Source of the DNA: DAOQVB01 sp964400865
GTDB taxonomy: Bacteria > Patescibacteriota > Microgenomatia > UBA1400 > PJMF01
Direction of reading: 5' to 3'
Assembly (NCBI GenBank): GCA_964400865.1
Contig: CAYNWG010000022.1
Location: forward strand, 1 to 15,259
Length of the DNA: 15,259 bases
Positions 1 to 8,471 of the stretch are shown piece by piece. Made by a program: the position numbers and the translations under genes. Each line of letters begins with the position of its first letter. The stretch's first letter is position 1. The notes beneath the pieces were generated by a model. It saw only the letters and a list, made by a program, of their open reading frames with translations, searched no databases and was not told the origin of the DNA.

Positions 1-842
1 GTTGGAGTGACTATTTTAATTAGGTCATCCAGTCGCAGAGAACCAGTTTGAGCTTGCTCTGCGGTTTGCAGCGATCGGGTTGATTGGTTCAGATTTTGTA
101 AAAACGGCAACCAGATGAAAGCAGAAAGCAAAAGAGTGATTACTCCAACTGCAGCCCATCTACCAAAATAGTGCATTTGGCTGGTTATTTTTTTTAATGA
201 AATTTTATCTTGGAGCAACCATGAAAGTGTTACGCCAAACAATACGCTAAAAAGCACATGCTGCGGATAACCACCGAGTAGCTGTAAAGTTATTAAGACG
301 GGCAAATACCACCAACTGTCCCCTCGTCTCCGATTAAAATGCAAACAACTCAAAACTATCCAGGGGACATAACTTAAAGACTGTAAAGTTGCAAGATTAT
401 TTATCGCACCAACTAACTGAGGTGAGAATGACCAAAAAACTGCTGATAGCAACCAACTAGTCCAAGCAAGCTTAGGACTGATTTCTCTGGCCAATAAATA
501 TGCTCCAACAAATGAAAACAGCAGGTGACTAACCAATGTAATGGATAAGGCAGTACCAGGAGAAAACACAGCAAAAAGTAAGGTTGATGGATACAACAAT
601 GATTGGTTAATATCCCCCACCCAAGAAATCCCTGCAAATTGCGTTGGATTCCAGAGCGGAAGAATGCCTTTCATTAGCCAATGAGTAGAAAAGAGTTTGC
701 CAGGGACCATTAACGAATAGTTATCACCAAACACTATGGTTTTACCCTGTATCAAAGGAAAATAGGTGGCTAATAGTAATAAACTTCCAATAACAAATGG
801 AACCCAGAGCGAAGCAAATTTATTCAAAAAATTATGTCGCAT
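1..842 (-). CDS. YfhO-like multi-membrane protein, N-terminal part (C-terminus beyond window)
   Basis: The minus strand is open from an ATG at 842 to the window edge, giving 280 residues and no stop, so the C-terminus lies outside. The protein starts with a hydrophobic helix (about residues 11-31). The extracytoplasmic-looking stretch that follows has the pattern typical of YfhO-family membrane proteins: FGDNY at 38-42, LPLWNP at 61-66, then G71, Q80 and YP at 84-85. Further hydrophobic segments lie near 83-118, 127-140, 178-190, 196-210 and 230-248, and GGYPQH at 190-195 resembles the GGHPQ signature of the family. YfhO relatives are GT-C-like membrane proteins tied to glycosylation of surface polymers, with lipid-linked sugar as presumed donor. 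The gene starts 15 bases after the GT2 gene, in the same direction, and has no evident promoter, so the two are probably cotranscribed. The GT2 enzyme would plausibly make the lipid-linked sugar. Family is fairly sure; substrate is unknown. Confidence 0.75.
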   Translation of the reverse strand, partial: MRHNFLNKFASLWVPFVIGSLLLLATYFPLIQGKTIVFGDNYSLMVPGKLFSTHWLMKGILPLWNPTQFAGISWVGDINQSLLYPSTLLFAVFSPGTALSITLVSHLLFSFVGAYLLAREISPKLAWTSWLLSAVFWSFSPQLVGAINNLATLQSLSYVPWIVLSCLHFNRRRGDSWWYLPVLITLQLLGGYPQHVLFSVLFGVTLSWLLQDKISLKKITSQMHYFGRWAAVGVITLLLSAFIWLPFLQNLNQSTRSLQTAEQAQTGSLRLDDLIKIVTP

Positions 843-857
843 AGTTTCATAGTTTGG

Positions 858-1541
858 TTAGAATAATCGTTCGCGCAAAATAACCCCCACTGCCGAGAAA
901 CCATCCACCCAAGTGATTTTTTTACCCTGAGAATGGTCGCGGCCAACATAACTAATCGGAACTTCATAGATTCGTATTCCGCGTTTTAACAATCTACAGG
1001 TTATTTCTGGCTCAATATCAAATGAATTTGCCTGAAGTTTAATAGCACGTAGTTGGTCTGTGGGTATTAATTTGTAGCAAGTCTCCATATCAGACAACGT
1101 TGTATTAAACAAAATATTGATCAGAAAATTTAATAAGCCATTACCCACGCGATGCCAATACAATAAATTTAAATGAGGACCCAAAAATCTTGAGCCATAC
1201 ACCACCTGAGCCTTACCTTTTTTGATCGGCTCGGTCAAAACCGGAATGTCTTCCGGATCATACTCCAAATCCGCATCTTGAATGAGCACGTGAGTTCCGC
1301 TAACTTTTGTTAGTCCCAGGCGAATTGCGCTTCCCTTGCCTCCATTTGCCTTGGAAAATAGTTGAATTTTTTTACTAACAATCTTTTTAATTTCTTTGAC
1401 TGAATTATCTGATGAACCATCATCGACTACGATAATTTCGATCACATCACTAACTTTGACTAATTTAGTCAACAATTTTCCAACTGTTTTTTCTTCATTA
1501 AATACAGGAACAATCACAGATAGTTTCATGTTAGTTATCAT
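858..1541 (-). CDS. GT2 glycosyltransferase, polyprenyl-phosphate sugar transferase-like
   Basis: This 227-residue protein is a GT-A-fold family 2 glycosyltransferase. It has the N-terminal strand and nucleotide-binding start SVIVPVFNEE (8-17), VVDDGSSD (38-45), the acceptor-loop motif KANGGKGSA (64-72), the metal-binding DAD (89-91), and the later SDMETCYK (150-157), all in the order seen in DPM1-like dolichol- or undecaprenyl-phosphate sugar transferases. There is no C-terminal membrane segment, so it is the short DPM1-like form acting on the cytoplasmic face. The start at 1541 is preferred over an in-frame ATG at 1529 because AGGG lies six bases upstream (1548-1551). That site overlaps the TAG stop of the preceding gene, which suggests translational coupling. 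Placed between a secreted protein and a YfhO-like protein, it probably charges a lipid carrier with a sugar for transfer outside the membrane. The sugar cannot be read from the sequence. Confidence 0.88.
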   Translation of the reverse strand: MITNMKLSVIVPVFNEEKTVGKLLTKLVKVSDVIEIIVVDDGSSDNSVKEIKKIVSKKIQLFSKANGGKGSAIRLGLTKVSGTHVLIQDADLEYDPEDIPVLTEPIKKGKAQVVYGSRFLGPHLNLLYWHRVGNGLLNFLINILFNTTLSDMETCYKLIPTDQLRAIKLQANSFDIEPEITCRLLKRGIRIYEVPISYVGRDHSQGKKITWVDGFSAVGVILRERLF

Positions 1542-1549
1542 ACAATACC

Positions 1550-3652
1550 CTACACTTTCAACCAGGGCAATTCACTTTGTTCTTGTAATTGAACGCGTGA
1601 TTGTACGAATGATTGTATAAACCAAATTAACCACTTTGGATGTGTGACACATATCAGAAATTCTTTCTTGCAATCTGGTGCTACGTAAACTGAAGCAGAA
1701 AAATGTAAATCATAATCTGTAGTTGAAATGGTTGTTTCGCCCGGCTCGAGAGCTGAAAAGTCATAAAACTGAACTGGTTGAGATAATGAATCTAGCCCCA
1801 CTGCTTCAGGATTGAGAGCGGAATTGGTTTGAAATTGAAGTGGATGGTCGATTTCTACAGATATACCAGTTGTTGATCTTGGGATAAACACTATTCGGGC
1901 AAGTTGTTTTCCCTTCACCACATACTGATTGTGTAAATAAATATCTGATTTAGCTGAATCAACAACGTTCAGAAGTTGTTCTGGAAACATGAATGTTGGA
2001 GATATAGTACGAGAGTCTATCACTTCTGATGCAGCAATGTTAAATGATAATTCGCAGGAATTATCTACGCAGTCTCCAATTAATTTCCAGCCATCTTTTT
2101 CTTGGTTAGACCAAGTAAGATTAAACGAGTTTTCTGCACGACTAAATGTTATTGGGAGTGTGATTTCTAATGGTGCTACATACTTAATTCCATCAATCGG
2201 CCAATTCTGCAAGATAATTGAGTTTGTGGAAAAAACTATCTTTTTTCCTCCATCAAAAAATTGTACATTGTTGTCTGTTTTCAACCAATATTCATTCCAA
2301 GATCCATACTTATTCGGGTTTATTGAACCTAATTCTAATCTTTGCGGGGATGAGGAGACATCATTTGTTGGATCAAGTGGCGAAATAACGCCCTTTTCCC
2401 ATGTTCGGTAATTTTCTTGATTCTCAACTTGATTGAATCTTGATCCATCTAATAAAAAAGGGGTTATCCAGTATCCTCTAGAGCGAGCGGCAGACTGCAT
2501 ATATGGATCGGCAAGGTCTTCAGAATACAACCTCAGGTCATCAAAAAATACTTGATTCTGATCTAAACGGACTCGTACTTGATAAGTTGGAGTAGTAATC
2601 CAAGCAACTTTCTCATTGGTACCACGGGTTAGATCTGAGCCAGTATATATCTGAACGCTGGATTGTTTGGTTTTTAGAATTTGATTGGGAGTAGTGATGT
2701 GAAGTTTTTTTTCATCACGCCATTGTGCGACTAACTGTAACTGCTGCTGAAATACCAATTGAAAATTGTCTTCCATTGAATTTTCTAGACCAATTAATCC
2801 CCAGCCTCGCTGCCCAACTGGTTGATTAATTGTCTGCTCCAATAATGAGCGAAAATATTCAATTGTCTTTCCATCTTGGGTGAAATCATTTGGTTGACTT
2901 GTAAAGCGAGAAAAACGATCTCCGTAATTCCAAAGTGGGTCCACAATGGTTTGACGAACAACTAGGATGTTATTTACTGATTGTGAAGGCGCCAGCAACC
3001 AATTTTTGCTGGCGCGATACGGATAATGAACTGGGCCTCCATAGAGCGTATAACTATCCGTTCCCCATTGTTCTCTGGTAATCTGCACTAAATTAACGCC
3101 GTATTTGTTTTTTAACAGCTGTGCGGTTGTTGCATCCAGCATCCAAGCAGTTACCAGCTCTGGTTTTTCTTGAAAAACCTCTAGGTATTTGGCCATTACG
3201 GTAGCCAACAACCGGGACCGCTCATCTTGAGTGTAACCGAGTGAAAACGCATGTTGGGCTCTTGACCAAGTTGCTGACGTGCCGTCATAGGGCACTTCGG
3301 CGTCTGCCGCAAGCGTTGGAGTTACCTCATAAAATAGACCCCAATGTATTAGTTCGGAATCTACTTCAGCTGCAACTATTGCAATAAATTCTGGATCATT
3401 GAGCGCGTCGTATCGCAAAGAAAACGTAGTGGGCAGATTAAGACTTTGAGCAATATTAATTTGCTCTAAAAATGTGGCGGAGCTACCTGGTTGACAACAT
3501 TCCGTACCTCTAACCTGGTTAACTAACAAGATATCTGCTGGAGGTGAGCTTATTGCTTGTGCAAATACTTGTGCGGGGAAGAACAGAACAACTAGTCCGG
3601 CTATCAGAGCATACAATCCGACGCGTTGAGGAACTTTCAATTTATGCATCAT
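1550..3652 (-). CDS. Large secreted protein, unassigned, with possible deacetylase-like barrel domain
   Basis: The 700-residue product begins with a clear Sec signal peptide: basic start, hydrophobic core at about 11-29, and probable cleavage after VFA (29-31). Residues 38-320 alternate short strands and helices (ILLVNQ, FSLRYDAL, HWGLFYEV, GYTQDER, WMLDATTAQLL, LIGLE). This is reminiscent of the seven-stranded barrel of polysaccharide deacetylase or GH57-like proteins of candidate-phylum genomes, but I see no convincing catalytic Asp-His-His set. Residues from about 330 on look like beta-sandwich modules with many aromatic and Asn/Ser residues. No C-terminal anchor or LPXTG is visible. It is the first gene of a probable three-gene unit with the GT2 and YfhO-like genes, eight bases upstream of the former. 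Two adjacent ATGs (3652 and 3649) can serve as start; no Shine-Dalgarno site precedes them. The role is unknown; a surface-glycan function is inferred only from the neighbours. Confidence 0.7.
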   Translation of the reverse strand: MMHKLKVPQRVGLYALIAGLVVLFFPAQVFAQAISSPPADILLVNQVRGTECCQPGSSATFLEQINIAQSLNLPTTFSLRYDALNDPEFIAIVAAEVDSELIHWGLFYEVTPTLAADAEVPYDGTSATWSRAQHAFSLGYTQDERSRLLATVMAKYLEVFQEKPELVTAWMLDATTAQLLKNKYGVNLVQITREQWGTDSYTLYGGPVHYPYRASKNWLLAPSQSVNNILVVRQTIVDPLWNYGDRFSRFTSQPNDFTQDGKTIEYFRSLLEQTINQPVGQRGWGLIGLENSMEDNFQLVFQQQLQLVAQWRDEKKLHITTPNQILKTKQSSVQIYTGSDLTRGTNEKVAWITTPTYQVRVRLDQNQVFFDDLRLYSEDLADPYMQSAARSRGYWITPFLLDGSRFNQVENQENYRTWEKGVISPLDPTNDVSSSPQRLELGSINPNKYGSWNEYWLKTDNNVQFFDGGKKIVFSTNSIILQNWPIDGIKYVAPLEITLPITFSRAENSFNLTWSNQEKDGWKLIGDCVDNSCELSFNIAASEVIDSRTISPTFMFPEQLLNVVDSAKSDIYLHNQYVVKGKQLARIVFIPRSTTGISVEIDHPLQFQTNSALNPEAVGLDSLSQPVQFYDFSALEPGETTISTTDYDLHFSASVYVAPDCKKEFLICVTHPKWLIWFIQSFVQSRVQLQEQSELPWLKV

Positions 3653-3712
3653 TTAACAAACTGTTTTTCTTTAGAATAAACAGGAATAAAGACTGATGAC
3701 CACACGTGCTTA

Positions 3713-3718
3713 ATTATA
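3713..3718 (-). promoter_or_regulatory. Candidate -10 box upstream of the secreted-protein/GT2/YfhO unit
   Basis: On the minus strand a perfect TATAAT lies 60 bases before the ATG at 3652, in the 95-base gap between two secreted-protein genes. No good -35 hexamer is found 16-18 bases upstream and there is no TGn extension, so this is a weak call based on the -10 alone. It would give a leader of about 50 bases without a visible Shine-Dalgarno site. Confidence 0.3.
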
Positions 3719-3747
3719 CTGTAAGTTTGGAGAATACTTTTATAAAT

Positions 3748-5445
3748 TTAAAATGCAGGTGTTAACAAAGAATTATTTTGTGCAACCTCTAACTTAATTG
3801 GAATGTCCTTAAGAATAGCAAAGTTGTCTTGGAAGTTGGTTGCGATCAGCGTTAGATAGTAGTTACCAGTGGTAAGTGGACTTTCTAGATTAATCCCCCA
3901 TTCAGACGACTGATTGGCAGTCGTGGAGTGAGAAGCGACCTGCGTACGCTCAGTGACACCAATGTTATTAGAGTTGTCTTTGGTTAGAGTGAGCTCTACT
4001 GTAGTGCCTACAGGAGCTATGCCATAAAATATGGGTGTAGAGTCGGAAAATATTAGTGGTTTTGTAGCTTCAGTAAATAACTCCTGAGTGAGTGATGAGT
4101 AGTTATTTAAATTAGTTCTATTTCCTACTTGTCTTAGTACCAAGGGAAACCACACTGATTGATTTGGTTTAGACTGAGTAGCTTGGTTAGTCATGACTAG
4201 GAATCTGTTGGCATCAGTACTAGTGGAGTTACCAGCCTTATCTTTCGCTTTGACCAACCAATTATGAACTCCTGTCGTAAGGAAATAAGAATCTTGCTTA
4301 CCATAAGCACAGATCTCTTGCTGTTTTGCCACATCGTCATAGTGATGATACTCAAGATACCAAGTTTTGTTTTCTTTGATGACCAAATCTCCATCTTTTC
4401 TGGTATCACCGTTATCACCTACGGGAGGTTGGGCGTAAGGTATGTCGGTCATATAGTCCTGGTCATCAACAACAATTGTGTATGATGATAAACCAGAACC
4501 TTCATCGTTGGCTCTAGTGAAACAAAACTTTGGATAATTCGTGTCACCAACTACACTCAGAGAGTTAAGTGAGGTCGGTTTGAAGCTTTTACCATAGGTT
4601 TGACCAGTCGATGTGTCGATCTTGATAAAGTCAATTGCAGGCGCTTCGGTATCTACTGTAACACCAGTGCTAACTTCATCACCTGCCAGAGTAGTGTTGC
4701 CGTCATTATCTGTGGCTCTGATATAAATTGTGTGCACTCCATCAGCAAGCGACTGATTGAGAACACAGATAAAGGTTTCTGTGGTACTGTCAAACGAGCC
4801 AGTTTCAGCGGTACACGCCAACCAAGTTCCTATTCCATCAACTTGGTATTCAACCAAGGCAATAGTACCAAGAGAGTCAGTGGCAGTTCCCGTGACAGTG
4901 AGTGAGACATTACTAGTGGGTGAAGCGAGAGAATCCAAGCTGATAAGGGGTGAATCCAGATCAAAAGCCGCTCCTGAGCTCACCCCAGGATTACCAAAAT
5001 CTATCCATCCCACATCTTCTGACCAGACATATCCTGAAAACTCACCGGAGTCTAAATCTACAAATACATTACTGCCAAAATTAGTAAAGTCCACATACCC
5101 GCTTGTGCTTACGACTTTAGCCTGACCAGTCAGATTACCACTAACTAAATTCGCTGTGACCGGTCCCTGAGTATTCCCCTCTTCAGTACCAAAAGCGACC
5201 CAGCCCAAATCATCTAGCCAAGCATACCCGCTCAGTACTCCAGTTTGGGTATTTATAGACACAGTGCTTTCGTAATTACTAAAATGAATTACCCCACCAG
5301 TGTTCATGACCCCCGCTTGACCAATTAGAGATTGTAAAGCAGCCCATACAGTATCCACTACTCCCATCAACAACATGCCACCAACCAATAAGCTGACTAT
5401 TAATAATGCTGGAGTGCGATGTTTTATGTAAGAATTCAATAGCAT
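3748..5445 (-). CDS. Secreted repeat protein with GYxW-GW-FG repeats and Ig-like modules
   Basis: The 565-residue product has a signal peptide with probable cleavage after VWA (33-35). Two related segments follow, at about 50-86 and 115-151. Each runs from a G-V/Y-I/V-x-F strand through an S/D-G-x-x-SGY-A/V-W-x-D-x-GW-x-x-FG core (SGYAWLDDLGWVAFG and SGYVWSEDVGWIDFG). This repeat is common in secreted proteins of Patescibacteria. Residues 177-265 look like a bacterial Ig-like domain ending in IYIRATDNDGN (240-250), and a second, cysteine-containing sandwich ends in WLVKAKDKAGN, the usual last strand of such modules. There is no membrane anchor or sorting motif at the C-terminus. The gene lies 29 bases after the DUF1566 gene, with no promoter seen between them, so the pair is probably one transcript. 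A surface or matrix protein is likely; binding partner unknown. Confidence 0.72.
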   Translation of the reverse strand: MLLNSYIKHRTPALLIVSLLVGGMLLMGVVDTVWAALQSLIGQAGVMNTGGVIHFSNYESTVSINTQTGVLSGYAWLDDLGWVAFGTEEGNTQGPVTANLVSGNLTGQAKVVSTSGYVDFTNFGSNVFVDLDSGEFSGYVWSEDVGWIDFGNPGVSSGAAFDLDSPLISLDSLASPTSNVSLTVTGTATDSLGTIALVEYQVDGIGTWLACTAETGSFDSTTETFICVLNQSLADGVHTIYIRATDNDGNTTLAGDEVSTGVTVDTEAPAIDFIKIDTSTGQTYGKSFKPTSLNSLSVVGDTNYPKFCFTRANDEGSGLSSYTIVVDDQDYMTDIPYAQPPVGDNGDTRKDGDLVIKENKTWYLEYHHYDDVAKQQEICAYGKQDSYFLTTGVHNWLVKAKDKAGNSTSTDANRFLVMTNQATQSKPNQSVWFPLVLRQVGNRTNLNNYSSLTQELFTEATKPLIFSDSTPIFYGIAPVGTTVELTLTKDNSNNIGVTERTQVASHSTTANQSSEWGINLESPLTTGNYYLTLIATNFQDNFAILKDIPIKLEVAQNNSLLTPAF

Positions 5446-5474
5446 GTTTCGTTGATGAGTTACTTTATGTGATT

Positions 5475-6446
5475 TTAGTCTCGGCGGACACAGCGGACAG
5501 ATTGGTTGCTTGTAGTGCTTTTGGAGCCGACGGCAGAACTACCATTATAAAAATATAGATTCCATGCGTTTAAGTCGTTGAGAGAATCTTCGGTGGACGA
5601 CCAAAAACGTAGATTGGTAGCAAAATTGATGTTTGTTTGGTTATACATACCATCCAGGTATGCTTGCATAAGCTCCTTCTGGGAAGGTAGGTACCAATCA
5701 GTATTACTTGTCCCTCCTGATGCGAGATTGAGATTGGCGCAATGGTTGATAGCATTTCCACAATCACTATCTCCGGCAGCATAACTGCCCCTGGATTCAC
5801 TGATGAAAAAATCACAGGCAGCTACCGTAAACAGATTAGACATGGTCCATTGATTGGCGCTCCAATATAGTCCTGTTCTGTTGTCTTTCCAGACACCACT
5901 GCTGGCAGTGCCCGAGGTATTTTCCCAGGTGCTTTCTTCACCAGCGTTATCTCCATCTGAACTACTGCTGTTTTTATTATCGTCCCAGACTACTTTGGAT
6001 TGAGCACTGTAGTCTGGGGCTAAGTTAGCGGTTCCAGTTTGTTGTGTAAAGGAATTTGAATAAAACGTTTTGCCTGAAGCGACATCTGTGGTAGCGGCAT
6101 TACCGATTAATGAAAGTGTGCCAGTTAACTGAGTTCTTGAATTTCCATAATAGGTTACCCCATTTTTTACATCACTGTTCGTAGCATTTCCGCTTGGTAC
6201 CCACTCAGCAGCCGATCTAATCCTGTTCCAATAAGTCCCCCAATTACCCCATCCACCGGCAGATTCGGATCCATGAGATAGGGATACAAGAGAATTATAA
6301 ATGGTTTTAATTCTTGACGTTTCTCCTGATTCCGGAGAGGAACCCAATTGTTCGGCAAAAACTGTACTTTGAATCTTATTCAAACTAAAACCAAAGATGA
6401 TACAGAGCGAGCAAACAAAGATTGAAACTCTAATTATTTTTTTCAT
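5475..6446 (-). CDS. Secreted DUF1566-domain protein with tandem repeats
   Basis: From the ATG at 6446 this is a 323-residue secreted protein. Its signal peptide starts MKKIIRVS and is probably cleaved after VFA (29-31). Two similar segments, about 86-114 and 115-142, each carry GNA-x(2-3)-SD/TDV-x(2)-G-x-T-Y/F-Y-x-NS-x-TQ-x-TGT. Related repeats occur in tail-fibre-like and surface proteins. The C-terminal part, about 185-323, is a DUF1566 domain: WYLPS (251-255), FWSST (281-285), an aromatic strand, and the closing VRCVR (317-321). In-frame starts at 6470 (ATG) and 6482 (TTG) exist. I choose 6446 because the signal peptide then begins normally and because a promoter with its -10 box six bases upstream covers the other two. 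DUF1566 is a lectin-like surface fold in many bacteria, but its ligand here is unknown. The next gene, another secreted repeat protein, is 29 bases downstream. Confidence 0.75.
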   Translation of the reverse strand: MKKIIRVSIFVCSLCIIFGFSLNKIQSTVFAEQLGSSPESGETSRIKTIYNSLVSLSHGSESAGGWGNWGTYWNRIRSAAEWVPSGNATNSDVKNGVTYYGNSRTQLTGTLSLIGNAATTDVASGKTFYSNSFTQQTGTANLAPDYSAQSKVVWDDNKNSSSSDGDNAGEESTWENTSGTASSGVWKDNRTGLYWSANQWTMSNLFTVAACDFFISESRGSYAAGDSDCGNAINHCANLNLASGGTSNTDWYLPSQKELMQAYLDGMYNQTNINFATNLRFWSSTEDSLNDLNAWNLYFYNGSSAVGSKSTTSNQSVRCVRRD

Positions 6447-6470
6447 GAACCCAGTATATATGGGGTTCAT
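6445..6470. repeat. Perfect 8-bp inverted repeat around the -10 box, candidate operator
   Basis: ATGAACCC (6445-6452) and GGGTTCAT (6463-6470) are exact reverse complements separated by 10 bases. The proposed -10 box of the DUF1566 gene lies wholly in the spacer, and its start codon overlaps one arm. Such placement suits a repressor site. A hairpin hiding the start codon is less likely if the mRNA is leaderless, since one arm would then not be transcribed. No regulator gene is adjacent. Confidence 0.45.
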
Positions 6471-6482
6471 AAGGCTAGTCAA
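6453..6482 (-). promoter_or_regulatory. Promoter of the DUF1566 gene, likely leaderless
   Basis: On the minus strand, TTGACT (6477-6482) and TATACT (6453-6458) are separated by 18 bases, each matching the sigma70 consensus at five of six positions. The chosen ATG (6446) begins six bases after the -10 box, so transcription would start at or next to the start codon. No Shine-Dalgarno site precedes it. Confidence 0.5.
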
Positions 6483-6508
6483 AATAAATATGACCCGAAC
6501 GACATATT

Positions 6509-8467
6509 TTACTCTTTGACGACTTCGCCTTCTTCAACTTCTCCATCGTCTTTGTCATTTTTTTTGCTTTTTTTGTCATCTTTCTTGGCCGAACTATCAG
6601 CGTCACCATCTGCTTTTGTATCTGAATTAGGTGCTTTTGTTGCCTCAGCTTGAGCCTTCTGCATCACTTCACCAATTTTCTGAGCAGATTTATAGGTTGC
6701 TTCAACCGCTTTTTCTAGCTGTTCTTTGGTGGTATCCTCTTTGGCTGCCAAATCTTTCAGAGCTTGCACGTCTTTTTCTATCTGCTCCTTATCTGTGGCC
6801 TCCAATTTATCCCCATACTCCTTCAGTTGTTTTTCCATTTCAAAAGCAACAGAATTGGCTTGATTCTTTGCCTCAACTAACTCTTTCTTCTTCTTGTCCT
6901 CTTCTGCGTGTTCTTCAGCTTCTTTCTTCATGCGCTCTACTTCATCATCAGAAAGATTGGTTGAGTTTTGAATGGTGATTTTTTGCTCTTTGCTAGTATT
7001 CTTGTCTTTTGCAGTCACGTGGAGAATTCCATTTGAATCAATATCAAAAGTGACTTCAATTTGTGGCATTCCTCGCATGGCAGGGGGAATACCATCAAGA
7101 ATAAAGCGACCCAATGTCTTATTGTCTGCAGCCATCTCACGCTCACCTTGTAACACATTGATTTCCACTTGGGTCTGATTGTCTGCCGCGGTAGAAAACA
7201 CCTGAGATTTACTAGTTGGTATTGTTGTATTGCGATCAATCAAAGCAGTTCTAACACCACCAAGAGTTTCAAGCCCTAAAGTTAATGGAGTGACATCAAG
7301 TAACACTACATCTGTCACATCACCACCAATAACACCCGCTTGAATGGCCGCACCAACTGCCACGACTTCGTCAGGATTCACACCTTTGTGCGGAGCTTTG
7401 CCAAAAAACTTCTCCACTTCATCTTGAATTTTGGGCATACGTGTTTGACCACCAACTAACACCACGTCTTCTATATCCTTAGGTTCGAGTTTGGCGTCTT
7501 TGAGGGCTTTTTTGACTGGTTCAAATGATTTTTTAATTAATGGATCCACTAATTCTTCAAGCTTTGAACGCGTCAGTGTCATGGTTAAATGTAACGGCTG
7601 ACCACCATCGCCCTGAGTAATAAATGGCTGATTAATTTCGGTTTGTTGAGCGCTTGAAAGTTCAATTTTGGCCTTCTCTGCAGAATCTTTAATTCTTTGT
7701 AAAGCCTGTGGATCTTTGCTCAAATCTTTTCCTTGCTCTTTTTTAAATTCCTCTACAATCCATTCAATAATAATGCTGTCAAAATCATCACCACCAAGGA
7801 ATGTGTCCCCATTGGTAGATTTAACTTCAAAGACTCCATCACCAATTTCCAGAATGGAAATATCAAACGTACCGCCGCCAAGATCGTACACTGCAATAGT
7901 TTTTGAACCCTTTTTATCTAATCCGTAAGCCAAAGCGGCGGCGGTTGGTTCATTAACAATTCGCTCCACAGTCAAGCCGGCAATTTCCCCTGCTTGTTTG
8001 GTAGCCTGGCGCTGAGAATCATCAAAATAAGCTGGCACAGTAATTACTGCGCGATCAACCGTTCCACCCAAATAACTCTCTGCATCATGTTTGGCTTTGG
8101 CCAAGATTTTGGCAGAAATTTCTTGCGGTGTGTATTTTTTATCATCAATATCCACCACTGCCATGCCATCTTTACCTTCGACAATAGAATAAGCCACGTG
8201 TTTGAGCGCAGCTTTTACTGCGCTATCATTCAACTTACGACCCATGAATCGCTTGACCGAGTTGACAGTTTTCTTTGGGTTGAGCACCATTTGTCGTTTG
8301 GCAATATCGCCAACCGATACATCACTACCTTTAAAAGAAACAATTGAAGGAAATGTATTACGACCTTCTGCGCTGGGGATTACTTTTGGTGAACCACCCT
8401 CCATCACCGCTACTGCGGAGTTAGTAGTACCTAAATCGATACCGATGATTTTGCCTGAACTTGCCAT
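6509..8467 (-). CDS. dnaK: Hsp70 chaperone DnaK
   Basis: This is a full-length DnaK of 652 residues from the ATG at 8467. It contains the phosphate-1 motif GIDLGTTNS, the second phosphate motif DLGGGTFDIS, the interdomain linker region DVVLLDVTPLTLG, a substrate-binding beta domain, a helical lid and a charged Lys/Asp/Glu tail. An ATP-binding lobe insertion of the type found in E. coli DnaK is present. The protein binds exposed hydrophobic segments of clients in the cytosol in an ATP-driven cycle that needs a J-protein and GrpE. The start is fixed by AGAAAGGA four bases upstream and by the family's usual N-terminus; an extended in-frame reading to 8536 would run through the promoter and is rejected. 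A CIRCE site over its promoter implies repression by the HrcA encoded two genes upstream. Unusually, no dnaJ follows: downstream genes encode secreted proteins. Confidence 0.98.
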   Translation of the reverse strand: MASSGKIIGIDLGTTNSAVAVMEGGSPKVIPSAEGRNTFPSIVSFKGSDVSVGDIAKRQMVLNPKKTVNSVKRFMGRKLNDSAVKAALKHVAYSIVEGKDGMAVVDIDDKKYTPQEISAKILAKAKHDAESYLGGTVDRAVITVPAYFDDSQRQATKQAGEIAGLTVERIVNEPTAAALAYGLDKKGSKTIAVYDLGGGTFDISILEIGDGVFEVKSTNGDTFLGGDDFDSIIIEWIVEEFKKEQGKDLSKDPQALQRIKDSAEKAKIELSSAQQTEINQPFITQGDGGQPLHLTMTLTRSKLEELVDPLIKKSFEPVKKALKDAKLEPKDIEDVVLVGGQTRMPKIQDEVEKFFGKAPHKGVNPDEVVAVGAAIQAGVIGGDVTDVVLLDVTPLTLGLETLGGVRTALIDRNTTIPTSKSQVFSTAADNQTQVEINVLQGEREMAADNKTLGRFILDGIPPAMRGMPQIEVTFDIDSNGILHVTAKDKNTSKEQKITIQNSTNLSDDEVERMKKEAEEHAEEDKKKKELVEAKNQANSVAFEMEKQLKEYGDKLEATDKEQIEKDVQALKDLAAKEDTTKEQLEKAVEATYKSAQKIGEVMQKAQAEATKAPNSDTKADGDADSSAKKDDKKSKKNDKDDGEVEEGEVVKE

Positions 8468-8471
8468 ATAG

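Noticed and set aside
1989..2411. Open frame of 140 codons on the plus strand inside the 700-residue protein gene
   Set aside because: It is antisense to a well-supported secreted-protein gene, has no Shine-Dalgarno site or recognisable domain, and is typical of shadow frames.
3661..3683. CTGTTT/AAACAG inverted repeat before the 700-residue protein gene
   Set aside because: Six-base A/T-rich arms with an 11-base loop are expected by chance in such DNA, and nothing else supports a function.
6485..6508. Imperfect hairpin after dnaK (ATATG/CATAT arms) followed by T-rich bases, considered as a terminator
   Set aside because: The stem has only five A/T-rich pairs, a T-T mismatch next to them and an interrupted T run. 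It is too weak to call.
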